A stretch of DNA of 64,000 bases from Tubulanus polymorphus (Eukaryota > Nemertea > Palaeonemertea > Tubulaniformes > Tubulanidae), in NCBI RefSeq assembly GCF_964204645.1, contig NC_134028.1, forward strand, positions 19,752,153-19,816,152, written 5' to 3'. A program made the position numbers and the translations under genes. Every line of letters begins with the position of its first letter. Position 1 is the stretch's first letter. Positions 9,701 to 20,000 of the stretch are shown here, one piece after another. Below the pieces are notes generated by a model. It was not told the origin of the DNA. It searched no databases and saw only the letters and a list, made by a program, of their open reading frames with translations.

Positions 9701-11534
9701 TCTTGGTTGTCACCATGCGTCCTCTTTAGAGCTCGTTATCAAAGTCTGTGAAAATTCAATTTGGTAAATGTGTGTTCCAGGAATAACGATGTGCTTCGAT
9801 TGATATGCATTTTTTTTCAGAACGAGCAAAGAGCGGAACGGGAAACCGTGTTGCGTCACAAGAAGGAATTTATGATGCAGAGACAACACAACGACGTCAA
9901 ACAGATGATGCAGCGTCAGGTGTACATTTATATTCATTAGTTTACAAACAATGTAGATTCATTATTTACGTTATATTAACTATAAATCAATTAATAGCGA
10001 AAAATGAATTATTCCCATCGGCGGTTTTATCTGCCACTGATGATGTTAAAGTGTAGGCCTTGGGTACTTAGAAATATCAAAATCTATCATTTTTCAGTAC
10101 TGAAAATATTGGTCACTGTAGATATATCTTTTTTTAAATCTTAAAATAGGGATTGACACTTTTATTTATTCGGTTGGTAAATTTCGTTTGATTTTTTTTA
10201 ATTTTGATTGAGTGTCCCTTACAGACCCACCACACCTGTCGGGGGCGATATAGGGGGTTTGATTTTGAAATCGGAAATCGAAGTACAGATATAGTTGTGT
10301 GATCGGCGGTCGAAACGACTCTTTGGGTCATCGGCGTCTTGGCTGCCTTATCTAATGCATTGAAATTTTGGAAATAGCTATATTACAAGGTTCATTTAGT
10401 CTTTTCGTATATTTTTTGTTCGTTTCCTTCGTGTAAATAGTCCGATAGTTTATTGTAGTTTTTTCTCAGGTAGATGTTGGTGTAAAAGTCCTCTAAGTTT
10501 TCCTGCGTGTTGACTAGATAAAAGGAAGCACATTTCGAAACGAAAATTTTGCAGATGAGAGTATGGTCCTGGTATCCGAAGTGTAGTTGTTTGACATCGC
10601 TTATTGATGAGAATCAGCATGGAAATTGTACCCGTCTCTTAGTGAATCTCGTTTTTTTCGCTAAAGTTTTCTATTTTCATTTTTTAGAAAGTCGGACACT
10701 TCACGAATTTTCAGGATATGGTACAAGATTTCCAAAGCTCATTGAGACACGATGATTATGTAATGATGAATGATTTATGCGGTAATTTAATCTGGATGGA
10801 AATGTTTGTAACGTCTTTAGATCACATGGATAATACAATGTACAGGTAACATTGAACACAGTCCCGACTGACAATAACCGAGTGATCGGGTTCGAATCCC
10901 AGCCGAGGTTGGTAATAATACGACATCAATGTGTTTCATTTTTAAAATGGGATGATACCGGCAGCACTGCTGTGGCAGTCGATGATTCGACTCATGACAT
11001 AGGCGAGGATCCACCAGGTTCGCTAGTAGTAACTCGGTCTTCTGCGTTCGATTTCTTCTATTTCAATGAAAACTGAACTTTTTAAACTTGAATTAATCAA
11101 GTACAATCAAGTAAAAATACCGATATCCGAGAAGAAAAATGAATTTATTATGTATTTGGTGGGTTCTGTAGTGTAATATAGTATAAGGACCCGGGAGCCT
11201 AAAGTTAATTCAGTCAAATGAAAATGAACTAATTTTGCGACGTAAGACCAAGTGCCTGTCCCGCCATCGAGCTGGGGTTGCGGGTTCCCCGTGAAGTTTG
11301 ACAATTCATTGGTATGGACGATTGATGTAGGCCTACTATAATACGCTACAATTTACTTCAAGCTATTACAATTTTCCCAATCTACACTATCTACCGGACT
11401 AAATTGACTATAGGCTAATCCACTGCATTGAAGGTAACATTACTTATTTCAGATTACAGCAATTACACTATGAATCAGCGAATATCTTAGGAGCGGTTTT
11501 AGATCAACGGCTTAGAAAGCGATACGGTACATAG
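6792..11534 (+). CDS. CATSPER3: Cation channel sperm-associated protein 3 (CatSper3-like)
   Basis: Six coding exons: 6792-7256, 7848-8033, 8764-8925, 9821-9919, 10688-10845, 11453-11534. All junctions are GT-AG and in phase, giving 383 residues, close to vertebrate CatSper3 (about 400). It is a single six-transmembrane voltage-gated channel domain: S1 about 43-60, S2 74-94, S3 106-121. S4 has Arg at 134, 137, 140, 143 and 146. S5 is about 169-190 and S6 about 238-264. The pore reads VTLDGWTD (216-223), matching the CatSper TxDxW selectivity motif; an intron falls within it, after Thr217. After S6 comes a charged coiled-coil-like stretch (272-304) and a tail with VTSLDHMDNTMYRLQQL, which resembles the CatSper3 C-terminus. 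In animals CatSper1-4 form a calcium channel in the sperm flagellum. The ATG has a good context (aacATGG). Assignment to paralogue 3 rests on pore, post-S6 and tail similarity. Confidence 0.9.
7257..7847 (+). other. CatSper3-like intron 1
   Basis: GT-AG intron in phase 0. It contains a C/G-rich patch (about 7705-7810) with a repeated ccgcggggcg/aagcgggg flavour but no gene. Confidence 0.6.
8034..8763 (+). other. CatSper3-like intron 2 (splits the pore motif)
   Basis: GTAAGT donor and TTTTTCAG acceptor, phase 0. No recognisable repeat or RNA inside. Confidence 0.6.
8926..9820 (+). other. CatSper3-like intron 3
   Basis: GTATGT donor and a strong T-rich acceptor (ttttttttcag), phase 0. AT-rich unique sequence; nothing identified in it. 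Confidence 0.6.
10190..10335. repeat. Dispersed repeat copy 1
   Basis: In CatSper3-like intron 4. It shares order and motifs (acccaccacacctg, ggaaatcgaa, gtgatcgg) with 42920-43035. The two copies are diverged but clearly homologous, so this is an interspersed repeat of unknown class. Confidence 0.55.
10850..11045 (+). mobile_element. tRNA-derived SINE-like copy
   Basis: In CatSper3-like intron 5. A polymerase III B-box, gggttcgaatccc, lies at about 10887-10899, followed by unrelated unique-looking sequence. The A-box is degenerate. Probably an old SINE head; boundaries are uncertain. Confidence 0.4.
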
Positions 11535-12099
11535 TGAAAAAACAAGGTTGAGGTGGAACCAGCATAAGCCTGAACTCGGCTGAAGTGGGGCCCTGGAGGA
11601 CACCCACAGTAGGACAGGCCCCGAGGCTGACATTGAAATGAAATTAATTGTTTATTATTTTAGTTATGGTTATTGAACATTTCATTCTTTCGAATAAAAT
11701 TTATGAAGTTCTGGTGGAAATAATGTATGCACTATTTGAATGTATTGGATTGAATTGGATGATAGCGAGTTTTTAGGCTTAGTTTCCCCTCGCTAAAGAG
11801 CAGACTGCCACCTTTTTAAAAAGCTAGGAACCTGAACCCGAGTCAGTGAGTGGGTTTGGGTGGTGACTACAAAATAAAAGGTCAAAGCGGGCAGTGAAAA
11901 GAGAATTGAGATACAATGACTACCCTTCCTTCCCTCTTCCAGTCTTTTAGTTAGGCGCGCTCTGCATTATTAGTTACCATAGTAACCATTTTAGATATTA
12001 ACCTGGCTGTCAGATCGCGTAAGGTAGATGGATAAATACACCGAGTCACTCAGCATGTGAGCAACCGAGCGCTTCAATTTATATTTACCTGAATTGGTG
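11535..12099. other. 3' flank of the CatSper3-like gene and intergenic DNA
   Basis: Begins with the 3' UTR. A candidate AATAAA poly(A) signal is at 11693-11698, 159 bases past the stop. The rest is unremarkable. Confidence 0.45.
11693..11698 (+). other. Candidate poly(A) signal of the CatSper3-like gene
   Basis: AATAAA about 160 bases after the TAG stop; a T-rich stretch precedes it and tattt-type sequence follows. Confidence 0.45.
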
Positions 12100-12190
12100 A
12101 TGATTATTTGAAGTACGGAGCCCGGAGAGAGTTTTGGTGCTGCTGTTTTAATGTGACTGCGATGAGATGAGAATGATATCGCTGTCGAAG
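12100..12190 (+). other. Possible 5' non-coding exon of PALD1
   Basis: A consensus donor, gaag followed by gtaagg, sits at 12187-12196, after a stretch free of repeats. The PALD1 start exon at 16214 opens after a 3' splice site (gattgtag), so an upstream non-coding exon must exist if that site is used. This is the best donor I noticed in the interval. The start coordinate is nominal and the link is inference. Confidence 0.25.
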
Positions 12191-12669
12191 GTAAGGTTTT
12201 GTCTAAAACTCATAGTCGTCGAATTCATATCGGATTTCATTGATAACTTTTCGGGAAAGAATAATTTTTAAAACCGGGTTTACACCTAGCAGAGCCGTTC
12301 CTAGGATTTGAATTTATTTTTTTAGGGGGGCGGGGTATAGATACCGAAAAAGGGAAGTCCTATAGGATGAAACAATTTGCAAAAGCACTTACTTACTTCC
12401 ATAAATCTTTGTTTAACGTTGATGCAAAATTGGTGTTTAAAATTTGATAATGTTCATGATAAAATCTCGGTATATCCAGTTGAAATATTATTCCTTTTTG
12501 CTTTTCACAAGTGTATAACGTAGATTCAATACATTCGGCGTTTTAATACAATACTAACGCTGTAAGGTTGTTCGATGATATCCAGCCTGCAGCAAGTGAA
12601 TTTTTAGTGCAGTTCCCGATTCCAAAACGGGGATTTTTTTTTTTACCTTAAGGCATTGAAATTATCACT

Positions 12670-12746
12670 TACTCAACCACGACCCTAAGGACTCGAACCC
12701 GAGATACGTATTCAATACACCAGCTGAGCACATCAGCCATTCGAAT
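12670..12746 (-). mobile_element. tRNA-like SINE head
   Basis: On the minus strand, gctcagctggt (A-box-like) is followed about 30 bases later by gggttcgagtcc (B-box). The acceptor and D stems do not pair properly, so it is tRNA-derived and not a functional tRNA gene. Confidence 0.45.
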
Positions 12747-12752
12747 GATATA

Positions 12753-13197
12753 CAATCAAAGCTCGTTATAACACCAGCCCAGGGACTGTCAAAATTTTGG
12801 TGGTAACGAATATGGCGGCATTGACGAAATGTCGACCATGAGATAGTATATACAAGACATGACTATTGACCAAATCAAGAATTGACGTAGATGATAGAAA
12901 CAATGATAGAGAAGATGTGTGACACTGCGCGATACTGCCGACCACATGTATCGATTCTTAACGTAACAGACGGGAAAAATTGTTGACGAAAGATCGTTGG
13001 CGGTTTAAAGATGTTTTCTCTATGAGTTTGAATAGGACTGTTCTAGGATTTCGTTGGCGTTCTGGCGGAGGGTGAGAGGTGGTATAACGAGAGCTATTTA
13101 CATACATATATATGCCAAATAAACTGTGCACAAGGAATTTCTTGGCGATAGGTGAATTTAGCGGTATTACGGATGGCGGTATTACGAGCTTTGACTG
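12753..13197. mobile_element. pogo/Tigger-like MITE, 445 bp, TA target duplication
   Basis: The left end is caatcaaagctcgttataac. The right end, read in reverse, is cagtcaaagctcgtaatacc. The inverted repeats extend about 23 bases with a few mismatches. TA dinucleotides flank both ends (12751-12752 and 13198-13199), as expected for Tc1/mariner/pogo insertion. The inside has no transposase frame, so the element is non-autonomous. Confidence 0.75.
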
Positions 13198-15400
13198 TAT
13201 ACGTTCTTCTCTGTCAGTAGGTGACCAGTCAGGTGCCGACCCGACTCTACGATACCCGCTTTCATTCTCCAATTACTAGAGTTGTTAATCAGCAGGCTCT
13301 TTGTAACGAATTTGACATGAATGAGGCCGTAGCTGATAATCCCCGGCAATTTTCTATGAAAGATGCATCTTTTAACACAATAACACAAAACAAGTATTTT
13401 GTTAATATTTCAAAAACATTAATCATTAAAAACAACTTAGAGTTTAAAAAGATGATGAATATATCTCATATCAAAACGCGAGTCGATTTTCAATGAATCA
13501 TCTATATTCGAACCACGATGGATATTTTTTGTGACATTTTTCTATAAATATATACGTGTTATTGAACGGTGCCGTCGCGCAACAGCACATCAAAACAGAT
13601 TGAATTCACATATGCATAGCCTGTGGATGTCACCACCAGGAGGCTCATCAATTAGGACTGATCAATGTAAAACTTGCCTAAGCAAGTGGACACAAACTCC
13701 ACGGGGATGGCCGCGGTTTCACCGTTAACAGTTTAAGCTCTATCATACATTGACAAGTTATTGTGTAACAACCCCCCCCCTCTCCCGGTTGCTAATGGCA
13801 ACAAATTCTTACTGCAATTAATTGTAACACAAAACGTGGTGTTGAATCCTGCCCTCGCCCATCAAATGATTCATTCCACAGTCTACTCCTTTTATAAACG
13901 CCGTGGACTACTTATAAAATACAGTTAGTTTAATTGAGTTTATGTATCTACTATACGTATATAATATGATATGTAATATGATTTATTTTTCATGCGGAAT
14001 TTCAACCGAATTGATAATAATGATAATATATTTATTGTCAGGGAGTTATCTCGTACAAATCATATAGGTATGATATAGAAATAAGGACATATATAAGACG
14101 GATCAGTTAACATTTACCCATAAGTAAATAGTACATACGCATTAAGAAGAGTTGAGCAAGAGCCGTGTTAACCTGATGCGAAATCATTTCTCTTATATAA
14201 TGATCAGATCAGATAAACTAGATTGATTTTAAAGTGATTTGATGCATTTCACTTTGTTCAGAAATTTTGCTAAATTGATACTTTTGAGGGGTTACTCATA
14301 CATTTTGCAACTTGATTTGAATATGCACGAATTAGATCTTATTGTATTCACTCGACCTCTCAACTTCTTACCTGAGAGCCTGCTTTTGATATACATTACA
14401 TTATCCAAATATAATTTCATAATGCATATTACATTTCTAAATATAATTTATCCATATCTAAATATTTAATTTAGATTAAATATTTCTATGTAATAATGCA
14501 TACAGATACAATATTCCAACGTAACATTCTTTATGTATGAGATGTATGACGAAGAATGAAGAATTCTTTATTCTTTATTCTTTCTCATACAAATACGATT
14601 TAAATAGAAAATTGAAGAATGTCAAGATGATTAAAAAACTAATTGTTATTCAGAAGAAGACAATTCCATTAACCAGTTCAAAGCAGAATTCAAAACATCG
14701 AAACTTCCCATATTTGAATTTATGGAACAATATAATTTCCTGACATTCCAAATCATCTATTTAAAATGTATTATATTCCTTAAAACATTACTAGGGATAA
14801 CAGGATTAGACGATGAAAAAATATTTGAAATTAAAGGTTTTACATATAGCAACGATCCAGATAATCAACGAACAAAGATATTATTACAGATTTAGGAAAA
14901 TTGTCCTAGATTAAGAGAAAAATTTATTAATAAATTTCCCAAAAATCTGCTACATACTTATCAATTTAAACCGTTTCATGCTTGCCACGTAGTTATTTCA
15001 AAATTGAATCAACTTTGTTTCGCAATCAAACATATAAAAATAGTCAAAATGATTTGAAATAATTAATTCAATTGATATCGAATTATCAAAATCATATTTT
15101 AGGTAGTTGAATGACAAAACCGAAATTAGATATAATATTAAATGAAGGACTGCTTTGAGGCAACAGTTAGCTTGTACAAGAAAACAACCCCGAAAGAAAA
15201 TACACTACGTAAGATAAAGAGAAGAAAAGAATTGAATACGAAAGGAAAAACGACATACGGATCATAATACGAAAATATATATGTAGAAAATAGCTCATGG
15301 TGGACACAAAATCGACAACACTTTTCGAATCTTTTATATCTATATCAGATTTCTTTGTCCCTGTATCAAGCTGACATGCACGTATACAGCGAGAGAGTGA
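13198..15400. other. AT-rich intergenic region, no gene recognised
   Basis: Low-GC sequence with several short open frames rich in Ile, Asn, Leu and Lys. None has family motifs or splice support. The stretch 14220-15130 has a faint protein-like feel on the plus strand, with multiple stops, and could be a decayed insertion; I cannot identify it. Confidence 0.4.
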
Positions 15401-15592
15401 GCGAGCGAGCGGCATGGCAAGCCACATCGTGGGTTCGAACCCCGTATATCAACGTAGTGTCCCGGGCAAAACACTTATCTTCATTGCCTCTCACGGGTAC
15501 CTGGCCTAATTGATGACCCCTAATGGAAAGCGCCGTTGAACACTGTATCACAGTGAAAGGCGCGCTATATGAAATTAAATTACTATTACTAA
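15400..15592 (+). mobile_element. tRNA-derived SINE
   Basis: The head contains gtgggttcgaaccccgt (B-box). The body contains gtgtcccgggcaaaacactt and cattgcctc, a motif set I recognise from SINEs of marine animals. The tail ends gcgcgctatatgaaatt followed by att/act repeats. All three SINE parts are in order on the plus strand. Confidence 0.7.
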
Positions 15593-16213
15593 GGCCTCTC
15601 TTAGATTACTTTGCAGTATTACAGATTCGTCTCCCCAGAATTCTGCGAAAATCATCAAATTGAAAAAAAAATTCTTTTTTGATATGCGCGCCTTGATTTT
15701 CAATCTAGTATCTTGCAAAAATACGTTAATCTCAATTTCAATTATATGGTTTGCAAAAAAATCATTTTCTTCATATCTCCGATCATTTGAATAAAATTCA
15801 TCACAATTTCTCAATTCTTTTTCATTTTTCAGCAGTCCTTCCGAGGTTTTATGTGGAAATTACTAAAAAATTAAAAAGAATGTACATTCTTATTTTGTTT
15901 CCTGTTCCCTTTCATTTCGAAACGCCCATTTTAAAGAAGAAATTTTCGCCTTTTCCCCTTTGCCCTCCCACTTTTTCTTGAAAAAAGTCCGTAATGCTAG
16001 TAATCAAAAAGGCCTCAATTACTGTTACAAATTGTACAGTGAAATTTACAGGAGAAATTGTATATCGAGCTCAGTAACGTAGGACTGATATTTTGTTATT
16101 GCGACCTAGGTTCGGAAATGCCACGATTACAGTCGATAAATAGCCTTCACGTATTTCGCAGTGTAGATCTAATGTCGGTTATCTGATGTGTTGACGACTG
16201 CGTTTGATTGTAG
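15593..16213. other. PALD1 upstream region or 5' intron
   Basis: No gene. If the 3' splice site at 16211-16213 is used, this is the end of a first intron; otherwise it contains the promoter. Confidence 0.35.
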
Positions 16214-16226
16214 ATGCAATAAAGAG

Positions 16227-16929
16227 ATGGGAACAGCGGCGAGTAACAACAACGCGACGACTCTTAATCCCATAGTCGCCGTTCATTCATCACCGGCGAA
16301 ATATATCAATTCAAAAACTGGATCGACATCTCACCAAACGAGTGTTAGTAAGTGAAACATCGCGGCCTCATTTCGATATGCAAATTGAAAACGAAATCTC
16401 GGCAAAACAAACTTTTTTTCAGTTATTTAGTATACGGCCTGTGCTAGTGCTTGGTAAGTTACTTTAATAGGCCTAATGCAAATGTTGTCCTATTTCCAGC
16501 GAGACCTGTTAGCGAAAATATGCCCAAAAAGTGCATGGTTCGTACGAATCATGTGGCACCAATAATCATCAAAAACTGTAAAGAAGAATTTCAGCATGTC
16601 GTAGATTTCAAAGATCCCATTGTTTATGGTAGAGTGGCGGACAATATGCCAGAACATCCTATGGTTAGGGTAAGTGAAAGTCTGGGGGGGGGGGAGGGGG
16701 GTTATCAAGTCTGAATGCGCGTTTCATTTTTAAACTAGTTAAAAAAAACCCTCGCTTTTCAGACATATAATAATGAAAGTCCTGACGAGAAATTCGATAT
16801 TATCTTTATTCTATGAGATATAATGATAATGATAATAATAATTATTATTATAACAATAATAATAATAATATTTATAATGATAACGATAACGATAACGATA
16901 ACGATAGCGATAGCGATAGCGATAGCGAT

Positions 16930-17022
<93 letters not shown>

Positions 17023-20000
17023 AATAACAATAACAATAACAATAACAATAACAATAACAATAACAATAACAATAATAATAATAATAATAATAATATTTTA
17101 TTTATCAATATATGTACAAGATCTTTAAAAGGATCGAATGAACATTGTGCTACATAATTGAAAGGACATCCCCGAGCCTAAAGGCTGTACCAAAAAGGGG
17201 GTTATATAATATCGATTATATATTATTGATTTATTGAAATCATTCACAGGAGAATTCACTGTGATCAGTGACGTCACAGTCTGTCGCTAGTGTAAAAGGG
17301 CGGTGGCTTACGCTTATTCGCAAGTGAAAGGTGAAAGTTCATTCTAATCGATTATTATCTGTACTTACATCACTCACTATTAATTGATACAAATGGGCTG
17401 CGCGTTTTGCCCACAAACATTCATCTCTGAATGTTCAATGCAGTCGTGAGATGATTCAATTCAATGCAATGCTTTTGTACTGCATAGAGATGATAATCTT
17501 TGTTTATTCTTTTTTAACAGGCCCGAAAATCACGCAATACGAAATATTAATATTTTAGTGTAAAAAGCTTCTCGTGAAATTTCAGAATAAATATTTCATG
17601 GCTCTGGATGTTGGGCATAAAGTCGATCAGTTAGGAACGTTGAAACAGTATAAAGCGCCCAATGTCCGCTACGCTAAGGGTGATCTGCCGGTTTATGGTT
17701 TAGGGCAGCCGACACTGGAAGGGCTCGAACTACTAATCGGTAATCTTAAAGATGACGGGTATCAGGTACATGTCACGTGGTTGGATAAGTCGCTCATTCT
17801 AACGTAAATGTTGAACTGAGTATTAACTTAAAGTTTTCACAATCAAGGATAGATTTCAGATCGGTCCAAGATCATATTTACGGAAGACCCTTGGTGACAT
17901 ACGAGATGATCTTTTCACTGCAGGTTCGACTTATTATGTCGGAATTCGAGATAATAGTTCCATTTTCGACATAATTAAATCGAAATTCGACATAATAAGT
18001 CGAATTTCGAGTTAATCATGTCGAATTTGAGTTAATTATGTAGAATTTCGAGTTTATTATGTCGAATTTCGAGTTATTTTTATGTCGAATTTCGAGATAA
18101 TAAATCTAATTGAAAATAACACAAAATACGACATAATTAACTCGAAATTCGACATAATAAGTCGACATAAAAAGTCGAATTTCGACGTTATAAGTCGAAA
18201 TTGTGAAAAAATTATCTTGTATGTCACCAAGGGGCTTCCATCGGCTTCCGTACAATTGTTTCTAGATGAGAATAGAATCTTTCGAGTAACGACAACTTTT
18301 AGAAACTCCACTAACAGTTGAATTAACCAATACATTGAATTTTATACGAGCCTCTTATAAGCCACCCCTGATATATATTTATATTTATATGTATATATAG
18401 GATATATTTGTGATTAATTTGAGAGCTGAACCGGTATTATTTCTGAGAGATGGCTATGATTTAGTGCCTTGTACTCCGCGCTGTCAGAACAGTTTGAACG
18501 AATTACCGATAGATACGTCAATGTCGGCTGAAGAGGTCGACGCGTTCGAGGTGAAAATCAGAAAAGAGGTACGTATTGATAAAAGGCATAGAATTCACTA
18601 ACACCTTCAGTTGTAAGTTCAAATTTACCTCTAAATTACACGAATCCTAGGATCCGCCTTTACCTGATTTGATGTCGATTTAGAGTTACATAAGTTAGTT
18701 CATTTCCAGTGTTTTAACTCCAAAGTGAAACATTGACCGAGAACTTGGTACTAGGGTTATTGGAAATTAACTAGTTGACATTACAGTTAGAATAGTTCAT
18801 GTCCAAGTATTCAACTCTGGATTCTGGGCTTACTATCTAAGATGTGATGTACGTTTTTTTCTGTGTTTTAATAGATAATCGATTTGTCGACACTTGACGC
18901 TGATAATAAATTCTGGTTTTATGAAGATATTGAAATGTCAGATATAAAACCACCACGGCAGTCATTAGTGAAGTACGAAGACGATCTCAGTGTATCAGAG
19001 GAGATTTTCTGTAGACCTACCTTCACTGAACCCGGACTCAGGTAAAGTAATAAGTTTACGTCGAAGCTAATGGTACTATAGGACTCAACCTCAGTCCAAG
19101 TCAGTTTCGCGCCTACGTTGAATCGTATAAAAGAGACTATACGAATTGACGTCAGACTATTATCAACATTAACTATTTGACTAATGCAACTGGTTATGAA
19201 AGTGTAGGTGTTAATATTTCAGATATGTGCGAATGTGCCTTCCTCTAAATGGAGCTCCAAAAGAACGCGATATTGACGCGTTTATCAATATATTCAAGGT
19301 ACATAGTTTCGATATTAACTATTAAGCAGCTATCCCCCTTCGTTACATTAGTAGTTATTAGGTTGCAGAATTTCCACTACCGGTACATCCCGTGAAATAT
19401 GTTGAGAGTAAACAGTACCTAGTTTTATCCACCAACCATAGTTGTGAAAACCAGGACCTCAGTTCAATTTGTGGGAAATAGGACCAAGTTCTACGGTTGT
19501 GGAAATCAGGAGCCAATGCCATTTCCACAGTTGTGGAAATTAGGACCGAGTTCTACAGTTGTGGAAATCAGCAGCCGATACCAGGGCAGTTCTACGGTTG
19601 TGGAAACCAGTTCCATCGTTCAATTCTATGGATTTTGTTCTCATGAACTAAACTTATTGCTTTTGAAAATAGTCAAGATCACAGTTAGCTTGAGTGTGTC
19701 CGTCCTAAAAGTAGGGTTTTACATAATTCAAGTAAAAAACTTTTAGATTCGGAGTGCTTACGTACCTCATTTCTCTGTACCCCAAATACACGTTATATGC
19801 AGTGACAAAGCTTCGGGGCACTCGTGACCTCAGGTAATAATCTTTTAATCATTGTCATTTCATAAGAATAAAATAAAGGTTGGATATTCAACCGACTAGG
19901 GGTAAGCTAGGGCTGATGATGCAAGATGATACCTGAATGTACAGGACCCAACCATGAGTCGGTCTATTTTGTCGGCCTGAATCTTAGCTAAGGGGGTCAA

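Noticed and set aside
12670-12746. Functional tRNA gene
   Set aside because: A- and B-box-like motifs are present but the acceptor and D stems do not pair; better explained as a SINE head.
16813-17157. Asp-Asn/Asp-Ser, Thr-Ile and Leu-Ser open frames on both strands
   Set aside because: Direct translation of the hexanucleotide microsatellite inside a PALD1 intron.
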